A stretch of DNA of 64,000 nt from Bradyrhizobium zhengyangense (GCF_022012435.1 NZ_JAKLUA010000006.1:310001-374000); one strand, 5' to 3'. Positions 32,487 to 40,758 are shown, counted from the stretch's first letter. Numbers and translations: made by a program. The notes: generated from the letters alone by a model not told the origin.

Positions 32487-34964
32487 TCACATATGACTGT
32501 CTTCTTCCTCGACCAAAATCTCGCGCTTGCCGGCATGATTGGCGGGTCCGACAATGCCTTCCAGTTCCATGCGCTCCATCAAGGATGCCGCACGATTGTA
32601 GCCGATTTGCAGGCGGCGCTGGATGTAGCTGGTCGAGGCCTTGCGGTCGCGCTTGACGATCGCAACGGCCTGCTGGAACAGATCGCCGCCACCATCCGCG
32701 CCCATTCCGCTGGCGTCGAACACGGCGCCGCCATCTTCGTCCTCGGTCGGCTCTTCCGCCGTGACCGCTTCCAGATATTCCGGTTGGCCCTGCGTCTTGA
32801 GATGGCGCACCACCTTCTCGACTTCCTCATCCGAGGCAAACGGTCCGTGCACGCGGCTGATGCGGCCGCCGCCGGCCATATAGAGCATGTCCCCCTGGCC
32901 GAGCAGCTGCTCGGCGCCCATCTCGCCGAGGATGGTGCGGCTGTCGATCTTGGAGGTGACCTGGAAGGCGATGCGGGTCGGGAAGTTCGCCTTGATGGTA
33001 CCGGTGATGACGTCCACCGACGGACGCTGTGTCGCCAGAATCACATGCAGACCGGCGGCGCGCGCCATCTGCGCGAGGCGCTGCACCGCGCCTTCGATGT
33101 CCTTGCCGGCGACCATCATCAAGTCGGCCATTTCGTCGACGATGATGACGATGTAGGGCAGCGGATCGAGCGAGAGCTTCTCTTCCTCGTAGATCGCCTT
33201 GCCGGTTTCCTTGTCGAAGCCGGTGTGCACCGTGCGCGTGGGCTCTTCGCCCTTGGCTTTCAGCTCCAGCAGGCGCGTGTTGTAGCCGTCGATGTTGCGC
33301 ACACCGAGCTTGGCCATGTTCTTGTAGCGCTCTTCCATCTCGCGCACGGCCCATTTCAGCGCGACCACCGCCTTCTTCGGATCGGTCACGACAGGCGTGA
33401 GCAGATGGGGAATGCCGTCATAGACGGAGAGCTCGAGCATCTTCGGATCGACCATGATCAGCCGGCACTGGTCCGGGCGCAGCCGGTAGACCAGGCTGAG
33501 GATCATGGTGTTGATCGCAACCGATTTGCCCGAGCCGGTGGTGCCGGCGATCAGCATGTGCGGCGTGCGGGCGAGATCGATGATGACGGGATCGCCGCCG
33601 ATGGTCTTGCCGAGGCAGAGCGGCAGTTTCGCGACCGTGTCGACGGTTTCCTTGGCGACCAGCAGCTCGCGCAGATAGACCTTTTCACGATGCGCGTTCG
33701 GCAGCTCGATGCCGATGGCATTGCGGCCGGGAACGACGGCGACGCGCGCCGACAGCGCACTCATCGAACGCGCGATGTCGTCGGCAAGCCCGATCACGCG
33801 CGACGACTTGATGCCGGGAGCTGGTTCGAGTTCGTACAGCGTGACGACAGGGCCCGGATTGGCCTTCACGATCTCGCCGCGCACGCCGAAATCCTGGAGG
33901 ACGCCTTCGAGCGAACGCGAATTGGCTTCCAGCTCGGCCTTGCTGAGCGGCTGGCGATCGCCGGCCTTGGGCGCAGCCAGCACGGACACGGATGGAAGCT
34001 CGAACTTGTCGGAGGATTTCTTGGAAGCGGCTTTCGGTGCGGCCTTCTTGCGTGGAGCACGCGCGGCCGGCTGCTCTTCCTCCTCTTCGTCTTCCTCTTC
34101 TTCCTCGTGCTCGTCCTCGTAATCCTCGTCCTCGGACTGCGGCGAGATCGAAGGGGCGGCGCGGCCGCCGAGATTGGGCTCTTGCCGGCTGAACGAAACT
34201 GCCTTGGTCTTCGATCCGCTCGAGACCAGCGAGCGGTAGGCCGCGCCGAACAGCCAAATCAACCGCGCCTTGGTGCTCATCAGCGCGTGGAATAGCCAGC
34301 CCAGCGACACCGAACCACGATCGCTGTCCTCGTCGTCATCGAGGGGCTTGTCATCATCCTCGATTTCCGCGAGCTCATCGTCATGCTCGCGTGCGCCGAG
34401 GCCGCAGGCAATCAGGAAGGTTGCGGCCAGCGCGACGAACAGGATGGCGCCGAGCACGATGCGATAGATCGCGCCGGGCGGCCCGAAGATCACCGCAGGC
34501 GCGCGCACTAGCGCATCGCCAACCACGCCGCCGAGCCCCGTCGGCAGCGGCCAGGCGCCGCCATGCGGCCAGCAACTGACGAAGCCAGCCGCGATGACCG
34601 TGCAGAGTATCCAGGAGCCGAGCCGCAGCGCCTCGCGATCGAACGGGCGGTGGGTCATCATGCGCCAGCCCCACACCGCAACCGTCAGGATCAGCATGAT
34701 GGCGCCGAGCCCGAGGATCTGCATCGCGAGGTCAGCGCCGATGGCGCCGGCATAACCGAGGACATTGTGGATCGGCCGCGAGGTCGCGTGGCTGAGGCTC
34801 GGGTCCTGGACGGACCAGGTCATCAGCGCGGCGGAGGCGACGCCCGAGAGTGTGACGAGGCCAAAGCCTGTCAACTCGCGCAGGCGGCGGCTCAGCGCAT
34901 CGCGGATCGAGGGCGGCAGATGGCCGACCAGGGGAATGACACGTTCGATTGCCGACATGCTCAT
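32487..34964 (-). CDS. ftsK: DNA translocase FtsK
   Basis: Septum-located motor that pumps DNA toward dif and helps resolve chromosome dimers. 825 residues: four or so N-terminal transmembrane helices, a linker with a long acidic run of Glu/Asp around residue 280, then the RecA-like motor with Walker A GTTGSGKSVA near 475, Walker B IVDEMADLMM near 612, and the C-terminal gamma winged-helix domain (STSYIQRRLQIGYNRAASLMERME) that reads KOPS. It begins nine bases after the upstream aminotransferase stop, so both are likely transcribed from the promoter that carries a CtrA box (36273). Confidence 0.97.
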   Translation of the reverse strand: MSMSAIERVIPLVGHLPPSIRDALSRRLRELTGFGLVTLSGVASAALMTWSVQDPSLSHATSRPIHNVLGYAGAIGADLAMQILGLGAIMLILTVAVWGWRMMTHRPFDREALRLGSWILCTVIAAGFVSCWPHGGAWPLPTGLGGVVGDALVRAPAVIFGPPGAIYRIVLGAILFVALAATFLIACGLGAREHDDELAEIEDDDKPLDDDEDSDRGSVSLGWLFHALMSTKARLIWLFGAAYRSLVSSGSKTKAVSFSRQEPNLGGRAAPSISPQSEDEDYEDEHEEEEEDEEEEEQPAARAPRKKAAPKAASKKSSDKFELPSVSVLAAPKAGDRQPLSKAELEANSRSLEGVLQDFGVRGEIVKANPGPVVTLYELEPAPGIKSSRVIGLADDIARSMSALSARVAVVPGRNAIGIELPNAHREKVYLRELLVAKETVDTVAKLPLCLGKTIGGDPVIIDLARTPHMLIAGTTGSGKSVAINTMILSLVYRLRPDQCRLIMVDPKMLELSVYDGIPHLLTPVVTDPKKAVVALKWAVREMEERYKNMAKLGVRNIDGYNTRLLELKAKGEEPTRTVHTGFDKETGKAIYEEEKLSLDPLPYIVIIVDEMADLMMVAGKDIEGAVQRLAQMARAAGLHVILATQRPSVDVITGTIKANFPTRIAFQVTSKIDSRTILGEMGAEQLLGQGDMLYMAGGGRISRVHGPFASDEEVEKVVRHLKTQGQPEYLEAVTAEEPTEDEDGGAVFDASGMGADGGGDLFQQAVAIVKRDRKASTSYIQRRLQIGYNRAASLMERMELEGIVGPANHAGKREILVEEEDSHM

Positions 34965-34973
34965 GGGCCCCGC

Positions 34974-36188
34974 CTAACCCAGAGTTTCAACCAGCCGGTG
35001 CAGCGCCTGCGCCGTGGTCTCACTATCCTGCACCAGCGCCAGGCGGATGTAGCCGGCACCGGGATTGAAGCCATCGGGCTGAAGCCGCGCCAGATAGGAG
35101 CCGGGCACCACGCGTACGCCGGCTTCCTTGAAGAGCTTCAGAGTCACCGAGACGTCGTCGCCGATCTCTGACGTGTTGAGCCAGACGCAGAAGCCGGCAT
35201 CGGGCCGGCGGTAGCCGTAACGATTGCCGATGATCTGGTCGGCGAGATCGAACTTGATCCGGTAGAGCCTGCGGTTCTCCTCGACATGCGCCTCGTCGCC
35301 ATAGGCAACGGTCGCGACATGCTGGAGCGGCACCGGCACCTGCGGTGCGGCGATGTTGCGCAGCTCCAGGAACTTGCCGATGAACGTCTTGTCGCCGGCG
35401 GCGAAGCCGACACGCAGGCCCGGCAGGTTGGAGCGCTTGGACAACGACTGGAACGCAGCCACGCGGGTGAAATCGGGCCCTGCGCATTCGAGCGCGCTGC
35501 CCGGTGCTTCGCGCGTGTAGATCTCCGAATAGCACTCGTCGCTGAGGATCATGAAGTTGTGGCGATCGGCGAGGCTTTTCAGGCGGGTGAAATAAGCGCG
35601 CGAGGCGACCGAGCCCTGCGGATTGGCGGGCGAGGCCAGATAGAATGCAACGGTGCGCGCAAGCGTTGCCTCGTCTATGGCATCGAGATCGGGCAGGAAG
35701 CCGTTTTCGACCGTGGTCGGCAGATAAACCGGTTCGCAAGCCGCTGCGCCGGCGCCGGCCCCATAGACCGGATAGAACGGGTTCGGCATCAGGATCGCGG
35801 GCTTGCCGGGCTTCGGCCCGACATAGCGAGCCGCTGCGATCGCGGCGAGGAACAGCCCCTCGCGGCTGCCATTGAGCACGAGAATCTCGCTCTTGGGGTC
35901 GAGCGCGCGCGGCAGCTTGAAACGCGACGACAGCCAGGCGCTCGCAGCGTTGCGGAACGGCTCGGTGCCCTGGTTCATCGGGTAACGGCCGAAATCGGCG
36001 ATGTGCTTGGCCAGCACCGGGCCGACGAAGTCAGGTACCGGATGTTGCGGTTCGCCGACAGCCAGCGAAATCAAGGGTTTGCCGGGCTGATGCGGCGCCA
36101 GCAGCTCGTTCAGCCGGACGAAGGGCGAGCGGTGGTTGTCGGAGCTTCCACTGGCCTGCGGCGCACGGGATGAAGCGGTCATGACCAT
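34974..36188 (-). CDS. Class I/II aminotransferase, DapC-like
   Basis: PLP-dependent aminotransferase of about 404 residues. The PLP lysine is in QSLSKRSNLPGLRVGF near residue 250; LVLNGSREGLFLAAIAAARYVG, PNPFYPVYGAGAGAA, ASPANPQGSVAS and ILSDECYSEIY are aspartate-aminotransferase-fold segments. The sequence resembles succinyldiaminopimelate aminotransferases (lysine and peptidoglycan precursor synthesis); the precise substrate is not provable from sight. The nine-base gap to ftsK makes them an operon. Two ATGs (36188 and 36182) are possible starts; neither has a clear ribosome site. Confidence 0.82.
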   Translation of the reverse strand: MVMTASSRAPQASGSSDNHRSPFVRLNELLAPHQPGKPLISLAVGEPQHPVPDFVGPVLAKHIADFGRYPMNQGTEPFRNAASAWLSSRFKLPRALDPKSEILVLNGSREGLFLAAIAAARYVGPKPGKPAILMPNPFYPVYGAGAGAAACEPVYLPTTVENGFLPDLDAIDEATLARTVAFYLASPANPQGSVASRAYFTRLKSLADRHNFMILSDECYSEIYTREAPGSALECAGPDFTRVAAFQSLSKRSNLPGLRVGFAAGDKTFIGKFLELRNIAAPQVPVPLQHVATVAYGDEAHVEENRRLYRIKFDLADQIIGNRYGYRRPDAGFCVWLNTSEIGDDVSVTLKLFKEAGVRVVPGSYLARLQPDGFNPGAGYIRLALVQDSETTAQALHRLVETLG

Positions 36189-36272
36189 TCTGGGCGCCAG
36201 TACTCTCGGAACGGCCGGTCGCGCGCGGGCGCCGGCGGGAAAGCGGTTCAGTTCACCATAGATAGGGCGAGG

Positions 36273-36288
36273 TTAAGACGCGATTAAC
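36273..36288. promoter_or_regulatory. CtrA binding box upstream of the aminotransferase-ftsK operon
   Basis: TTAAGACGCGATTAAC: exact match to the CtrA consensus TTAA-N7-TTAAC, about 85 bases upstream of the aminotransferase start. CtrA is the master cell-cycle regulator of alphaproteobacteria and controls division genes in several species. Confidence 0.6.
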
Positions 36289-36445
36289 CATCGGCCGGCC
36301 GGTCCGTCCAGAGCCGGAAAAATGAGGCCGGATAACAACGGGATGGCGGGGTGAAGTCGAAATTGAGTTCGGTCGAGAGCAGCGCTCTCTCCGTTCCCTC
36401 CCCCACAAGGGAGGAGGGAACGCACCTCTAGCCGAGTTCCATCCT

Positions 36446-36850
36446 TTAGTGTCCCGGCAGCTTCTCGAATGTCGGCATGCCCGCAGGGATCGTGTGGAAC
36501 TCCTGCTTGTCGCAAGTGTAGATCGCCAACTGGGGATGGAATTGCTCGGGCTCGTCCAGCGTGCCGACCTTGACCACGACGGCAGGCAGGCCGGGTATTT
36601 TCGTGACGAGATGGGTGCCGCATTCGGCGCAGAATTCGCGGGTAACGGCGCGTTCGAGATCCTTGCGGGTGAACTGCTTGGGGTGGCCGATGATGTAGGT
36701 GAAGCCGTCTGCCGGCATCGCGATGAAGGCGTTGGGTGCGCCGCCCGAGATGTACTGGCACTCGCGGCAGTGACATTGGCCCTGCATCATCGGATCGCCC
36801 TCGGCCACGTAGCGCACCTCGCCGCAATAGCATCCGCCTTCCAAACGCAT
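36446..36850 (-). CDS. GFA / CENP-V domain zinc protein
   Basis: A 134-residue protein of the glutathione-dependent formaldehyde-activating (GFA) family. The zinc cysteines are in place: GCYCGEVRY, CHCRECQ and CAECGTH. Members named after Gfa bind glutathione-hydroxymethyl adducts, but many homologues have no proven activity and may only share the fold. I choose the ATG at 36850 because GGAGGT lies at ideal spacing; ATGs at 36862 and 36901 are in frame upstream. It is a single gene between the CtrA-box region and the amtB terminator. Confidence 0.88.
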   Translation of the reverse strand: MRLEGGCYCGEVRYVAEGDPMMQGQCHCRECQYISGGAPNAFIAMPADGFTYIIGHPKQFTRKDLERAVTREFCAECGTHLVTKIPGLPAVVVKVGTLDEPEQFHPQLAIYTCDKQEFHTIPAGMPTFEKLPGH

Positions 36851-36949
36851 GACGACCTCCATTGTTGTTGTTCGTTGTGGTCGATATCTCTGCGCCGGCA
36901 ATCAGGAATGGCAATCCTTTTTTCGGTCCCACACCAAAAAGGAATCTTG

Positions 36950-36985
36950 CAAAAAGAAAGGGGCTCCAACTTGCGCTGGAGCCCC
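36950..36985 (-). terminator. Intrinsic terminator of the first amtB
   Basis: On the minus strand, GGGGCTCCA pairs with TGGAGCCCC (36977-36985 with 36960-36968) around an 8-base loop, followed by TTTCTTTTT. It lies about 87 bases after the amtB stop. Confidence 0.85.
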
Positions 36986-37071
36986 TCAACGGTCGGGGCA
37001 TTGCCGGGTATGTGCCCAAACCGTAGGAGTGGCCGCGATCTCCGGAGAAGATCGCGGCCGGGAGGAGAGGT

Positions 37072-38520
37072 TTACATGTTGTAGGCGCGCTCGGTGTGCT
37101 CGGTGATGTCGAGGCCTTCACGCTCGGTCTCGACATTGGCGCGGAGGCCAACGATCACATCGACGACCTTGTAGAGGATCGCCGAACCGATGCCCGACCA
37201 CACCAGCGTGGTGCAGACGGCTTCGATCTGCGAGATCATCTGCGCGGCGAAGTCGTAATCGGCAACCTTCGGCGGGATCGCGGTGTAGTCGATGATGCCG
37301 GCGCCACCGAGGGCCGGGTTCACCAGGATGCCGGTGCCGAGGGCGCCGACGATGCCACCGATGCAGTGCACGCCGAACACGTCGAGCGAGTCATCGTAGC
37401 CGAGCGCGTTCTTCACCACGGTGCAGAAGAACAGGCAGACCACGCCGACCACGAGACCGAGGACGATCGCACCCATTACGCCGGAGAAGCCGGCGGCGGG
37501 CGTGACGGCCACGAGGCCCGCGACAGCGCCGGAGATGACGCCGAGCACCGACGGATGGCCCTTCACGATCCACTCCGCGAACATCCACGACAGCGCGGCG
37601 GCTGCGGTGGCGACGAAGGAGTTGGTCATGGCGAGCGCAGCGCCGCCGTTGGCTTCGAGGTTGGAGCCGGCGTTGAAGCCGAACCAGCCGACCCAGAGCA
37701 GCGAGGCGCCGATCATCGACATGGTCAGCGAGTGCGGAGCCATCAGCTCCTTGCCGTAGCCGACGCGCTTGCCGATCAGCAGAGCGCCGACGAGGCCTGC
37801 GATGCCGGCATTGATGTGCACCACCGTGCCGCCAGCGAAGTCGATCGCGCCCTTCTTGAAGATCCAGCCGGCGTCGGCGTTGATCTCGTCGAGCTTGGCC
37901 TGCGCCGCGGTCTTCGCAGCACCGTCAGCAGCCGCGGCAAGCGCCTTGGCAGCGTCCTGGATCGCGTCCGGGCCGGGCCAGTACCAAACCATGTGCGCGA
38001 TCGGGAAGTAGATCAGCGTGACCCAGAGCGGGATGAAGAGCGCGATGGCCGCGAACTTCATGCGCTCGGCGAAGGCGCCGACGATGAGGGCGGGCGTGAT
38101 CGCCGCGAAGGTCATCTGGAAGCACACATAGACGAGCTCCGAGATGTTGGCGTCGACCGAGAAGGTCGCGGCCTTCGAGTCGGTGGTGACGCCCATCATG
38201 AAGGCCTTGGAGAAGCCGCCGATGAAGTCGGAACCGCCGGTGAAGGCGAGGCTGTAGCCGTACACGGCCCAGATCACGGTGACGACGCAGACGGTGTAGA
38301 ACACCTGCATCAGGACCGAGAGCATGTTCTTGGAACGAACGAGGCCGCCGTAGAACAGCGCGAGACCCGGGATCGTCATCAACAGCACGAGGACTGTCGA
38401 TGTCAGCATCCAGGCGTTATCTCCCTTGTTGACCGTTGGCTCGGCATAGGCTGCGGTCGCAGCGAAAAGGCCGACTGCGAGAGCCGCCAATCCCGCGCCA
38501 TAGGGACGCTTAAACGTCAT
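37072..38520 (-). CDS. amtB: Ammonium transporter AmtB (first copy)
   Basis: Trimeric inner-membrane ammonium channel. A cleavable signal peptide (AVGLFAATAAYA) precedes the transmembrane core. The pore twin histidines are in GGTVVHINAG near residue 236 and VFGVHCIGG near 383, and the Amt signature DFAGG... and GLVRSKN are clear. Between helices there is an Ala/Lys-rich insert (AAAADGAAKTAAQAK) not present in the second copy. The C-terminal tail (ETEREGLDITEHTERAYNM) is the region that GlnK touches. The ATG at 38520 has AGGAG upstream. glnK precedes it by 38 bases, the standard operon, normally induced under nitrogen limitation. Confidence 0.95.
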   Translation of the reverse strand: MTFKRPYGAGLAALAVGLFAATAAYAEPTVNKGDNAWMLTSTVLVLLMTIPGLALFYGGLVRSKNMLSVLMQVFYTVCVVTVIWAVYGYSLAFTGGSDFIGGFSKAFMMGVTTDSKAATFSVDANISELVYVCFQMTFAAITPALIVGAFAERMKFAAIALFIPLWVTLIYFPIAHMVWYWPGPDAIQDAAKALAAAADGAAKTAAQAKLDEINADAGWIFKKGAIDFAGGTVVHINAGIAGLVGALLIGKRVGYGKELMAPHSLTMSMIGASLLWVGWFGFNAGSNLEANGGAALAMTNSFVATAAAALSWMFAEWIVKGHPSVLGVISGAVAGLVAVTPAAGFSGVMGAIVLGLVVGVVCLFFCTVVKNALGYDDSLDVFGVHCIGGIVGALGTGILVNPALGGAGIIDYTAIPPKVADYDFAAQMISQIEAVCTTLVWSGIGSAILYKVVDVIVGLRANVETEREGLDITEHTERAYNM

Positions 38521-38558
38521 TTCATTTACTCCTGATTGAATTTTGGTTGAGCGCGAAA

Positions 38559-38897
38559 TCAAAGGGCCGCGGCGTCGGCCTCGCCGGTGCGGATGCGGAC
38601 CGCATGGTCGAGGTTGATGACGAAGATCTTGCCGTCGCCGATCTGTCCGGTTTTCGCAGCCGACGTGATGGCGTCGATGGTCTTGTCGACCTGCTCGGAG
38701 GCGACGGCGACTTCGATCTTGATCTTGGGCAGGAAGCTCACGGCATATTCGGCGCCGCGATAGATTTCCGTATGGCCCTTCTGACGGCCATATCCCTTGA
38801 CTTCCGTCACCGTGAGACCGTGAACGCCAATGGCGGTCAGGGCGTCACGGACTTCTTCCAGCTTGAATGGCTTGATAATCGCCATAACAATTTTCAT
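38559..38897 (-). CDS. glnK: PII signalling protein GlnK (first copy)
   Basis: Trimeric nitrogen sensor that binds 2-oxoglutarate and ATP/ADP, is uridylylated on its T-loop, and plugs AmtB when nitrogen is ample. 112 residues beginning MKIVMAIIKPFKLEEV. The T-loop YGRQKGHTEIYRGAEYAV has the target Tyr51, and KTGQIGDGKIFVINLDHAVRIRTGE is the C-terminal nucleotide-binding part. The start at 38897 matches the family exactly; the longer frame is not needed. Paired with the downstream amtB, duplicated at 42161-42499. Confidence 0.96.
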   Translation of the reverse strand: MKIVMAIIKPFKLEEVRDALTAIGVHGLTVTEVKGYGRQKGHTEIYRGAEYAVSFLPKIKIEVAVASEQVDKTIDAITSAAKTGQIGDGKIFVINLDHAVRIRTGEADAAAL

Positions 38898-39323
38898 GGG
38901 TCCTATCCCCGCTTGGGCCCGGTCCGGACGTGGCCGGGCGTTTCTCGACTGGTTCGCCACGAGGGAGAAGTTTCACTACGCGGGCACAGCCACGCCCCCT
39001 AGAATCAAATGCCGTGCCAGATCGGGCGGGTTGCCTAACGGACTATGAAAACGGGTGTTTTCGCGTTTGACGGGTATTGTGGTGCAGTGCGCTATTACGT
39101 CGCGCTCAATACGTGGTCATGCCTGATTAAAATGAGGGCACGACAGGCTGCCGACACAATGTTGCTCACGCGTCGGGCAGCCAAAAGGTATTTTGATACG
39201 GGCTTGGCTTGGAGAATGTCAGGCCGTCGCGCCCGCTGCTCACGGGATGCGCGCGAGGCGGCGGCCGGGGTTGCGCTGACCGGCCTCGCCGAAGGTATCC
39301 GACTGGGGACCGCTATGCGGCCG
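38898..39323. other. Long spacer upstream of first glnK
   Basis: About 426 bases between glnK and the stop of the ClpP paralogue, both on the minus strand. It contains a sigma-54-like element (39004-39019). The rest shows no credible coding frame in codon use or homology, and no repeat family member. Confidence 0.45.
39004..39019 (-). promoter_or_regulatory. Possible sigma-54 promoter of glnK-amtB
   Basis: Minus strand reads TGGCACGGCATTTGAT: a perfect -24 element (TGGCAC) with correct GG-N10 spacing, but the -12 dinucleotide is GA instead of GC. About 107 bases upstream of the glnK start. Plausible because glnK-amtB is commonly NtrC/sigma-54 dependent, but imperfect. Confidence 0.35.
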
Positions 39324-39926
39324 TCAGGCCGCGTCGCGCTGCGCAAAGACCCGATCGACCAGCCCCCATTCGACCCCCTGCTGCGCAGTCATGAAGTGGT
39401 CGCGGTCGAGTGTCCGCTCGACCTCCTCTACAGTCCGCCCGCAATGCTGCGCATAGAGGCGGATGAGGCGCCGCTTGGTTTCCTGCATTTCGTTGGCGTG
39501 GATCAGGACGTCGGACGCCTGGCCCTGGTAGCCGCCGAGCGGCTGGTGCACGTGAAGGCTCGCATTGGGCAGCGCGGCGCGGTGGCCGGGCTCGCCGGCC
39601 ATCAGCAGGAACGAGCCCATCGAGCGCGCGGTGCCCATGCACAGCGTATGAACCGGCGCCTTGATGAACTGCATGGTGTCGTACATCGCGAGACCAGAGG
39701 TGACCACGCCGCCATAGGAGTTGATGTAGAGATTGATCGGCCGGTTGGGGTTCTCTGCTTCCAGGAACAGGAGCTGCGCGCAGACGAGGCCCGACATCGA
39801 ATCATTGACCTCGCCATTGAGGAAGATGATGCGCTCGCGCAGCAGGCGCGAATAGATGTCGAAGGATCGCTCTCCGCGCGCGGATTGTTCGACGACCATA
39901 GGGACGAGCTGAAGCATGTCGCGCAT
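39324..39926 (-). CDS. ClpP-family serine protease, divergent paralogue
   Basis: Proteolytic subunit of a Clp-type protease, 200 residues. The triad is intact: Ser102 in GTARSMGSF, His127 in HVHQPLGG and Asp176 in LDRDHFMTA. NGEVNDSMSGLVCAQLLFLEAENP and INSYGGVVTSGLAMYDTMQ are typical of the fold. The nucleophile context GTARSMG differs from the usual GQAASMG, and no clpX or tig lies nearby, so this is probably an extra copy, not the housekeeping ClpP. The ATG at 39926 fits the fold; the open frame upstream runs through a repeat. No propeptide is evident. Confidence 0.85.
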   Translation of the reverse strand: MRDMLQLVPMVVEQSARGERSFDIYSRLLRERIIFLNGEVNDSMSGLVCAQLLFLEAENPNRPINLYINSYGGVVTSGLAMYDTMQFIKAPVHTLCMGTARSMGSFLLMAGEPGHRAALPNASLHVHQPLGGYQGQASDVLIHANEMQETKRRLIRLYAQHCGRTVEEVERTLDRDHFMTAQQGVEWGLVDRVFAQRDAA

Positions 39927-39976
39927 CGGCGACCTCCATGTCTGCAGGTGATGAAGTCGTGTGGGTGCTCTTACGT

Positions 39977-40055
39977 GAGCATGATCTCCGCGCAAACGCG
40001 TTCCGCGTTTGTCGCGAGGGAATACCGCTTCACACTTTTCCGGATCATGCTCTAG
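39977..40055. repeat. Dispersed repeat, family C copy 2
   Basis: Inverted relative of 7498-7555: ends GAGCATGATCTCCGCG and CACTTTTCCGGATCATGCTC are complementary at their tips. A GCAAACGCG-TTC-CGCGTTTG hairpin lies in the middle. The repeat's right end covers the stop codon of the SRPBCC gene. Confidence 0.75.
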
Positions 40056-40417
40056 GCCGCCGCGCGCATCACGCGGCAATTGCTGTTGGCGGGCTGCGGC
40101 AGCTTCACGCAGGCTTGCTGGATGATGCGAAAGCGCGTGCCGCCCGACACGTTCGGCTCGATCTTGAAGATCACCTGGCTCTCGCGGAAAGGTGGTTCGG
40201 AATCGCGCATCCGGTAGCGCACCTCTTCGCCGGGGATCGATGTCTCAGGCTCGGCGCCGGCCAGGTCGCAATCCGGCAACCAGCGCTCGCGCAATTCAGG
40301 AATGGTCACTGCGCGCCAGACTTTTGCAGGCGGCGCATCGAATTCAAATTCGAGCACCAAAGGTTCTTCGACCATTAAGGGTTCATTGGAGGGATCAGGC
40401 TTCGCGGCGTCGTTCAT
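40052..40417 (-). CDS. SRPBCC / AHSA1-domain protein
   Basis: A 121-residue START-like (Bet v1 fold) domain protein: LEFEFDAPPAKVWRAVTIPELRERWLP is the classic AHSA1 opening, and the fold continues with EEVRYRMRDSEPPFRESQVIFKIEP. These small domains bind hydrophobic ligands; arsR-SRPBCC pairs are frequent in Proteobacteria but the ligand is rarely known. Its ATG overlaps the arsR stop by one base (TAATG), so translation is coupled. The stop codon is contributed by the end of a dispersed repeat, which suggests that the repeat may have trimmed or replaced the original C terminus (LPQPANSNCRVMRAAA). Confidence 0.82.
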   Translation of the reverse strand: MNDAAKPDPSNEPLMVEEPLVLEFEFDAPPAKVWRAVTIPELRERWLPDCDLAGAEPETSIPGEEVRYRMRDSEPPFRESQVIFKIEPNVSGGTRFRIIQQACVKLPQPANSNCRVMRAAA

Positions 40418-40728
40418 TAATCCATCTCCTTCAGGAGGTCGGCGAGTGCGTCCATGCGCTTCGGCCAATAGGCGCGGTAGCGCGCAAGCCAGGTCCCGAT
40501 GGCAACGATTCCTTCGGGATCGACTTCGTAATTCACAAAGCGGCCCTGCCGCTGCTCGCGAACGAGACCTGCCTCGCGCAGCACCGACAGATGCTGCGAC
40601 ATCGCCGGCTGGCTGATCTCCAATCCGTCGCGCAAGGCGCTTGCATTCAGGCTGCCGCCGGCAAGCTTTTCAAAGACCTTGCGGCGGGTCGGGTCGGCGA
40701 GCGCCTTGAAGATGTCGGCTTCGATCAT
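40417..40728 (-). CDS. ArsR-family transcriptional repressor
   Basis: A 103-residue winged-helix regulator: IFKALADPTRRKVFEKLAGG, NASALRDGLEISQPAMSQHLSVLREAGLV (recognition helix) and REQRQGRFVNYEVD (wing). There are no paired cysteines for metal binding in the recognition helix, so it is of the non-metal type found with SRPBCC partners. It starts three bases after a perfect 11-bp-arm palindrome (40731-40758), its probable operator, and so is likely self-repressed. The reading frame extends far upstream but that part is antisense to amtB. Confidence 0.9.
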   Translation of the reverse strand: MIEADIFKALADPTRRKVFEKLAGGSLNASALRDGLEISQPAMSQHLSVLREAGLVREQRQGRFVNYEVDPEGIVAIGTWLARYRAYWPKRMDALADLLKEMD

Positions 40729-40730
40729 GG

Positions 40731-40758
40731 CAACACATAAGCATGTACTTATGTGTTG
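40731..40758. promoter_or_regulatory. Probable ArsR operator
   Basis: Perfect inverted repeat CAACACATAAG-N6-CTTATGTGTTG immediately upstream of the arsR ATG. Its position over the ribosome-binding region and promoter fits an autoregulatory operator. No other copy seen in the window. Confidence 0.7.

Noticed and set aside
32493..34295. 600-codon open frame on the plus strand
   Set aside because: Antisense to ftsK. The minus-strand protein has all FtsK motifs; the long opposite frame is a result of high GC codon use.
36390..36425. CCCTCCCCC-ACA-AGGGAGGAGGG hairpin after the GFA gene
   Set aside because: Imperfect arms and no T-tract; it resembles the short GC palindromes scattered in spacers and I cannot support it as a terminator.
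37096..38535. 479-codon open frame on the plus strand
   Set aside because: Antisense to amtB, with a His/Asp/Arg-rich translation typical of GC-rich shadow frames.
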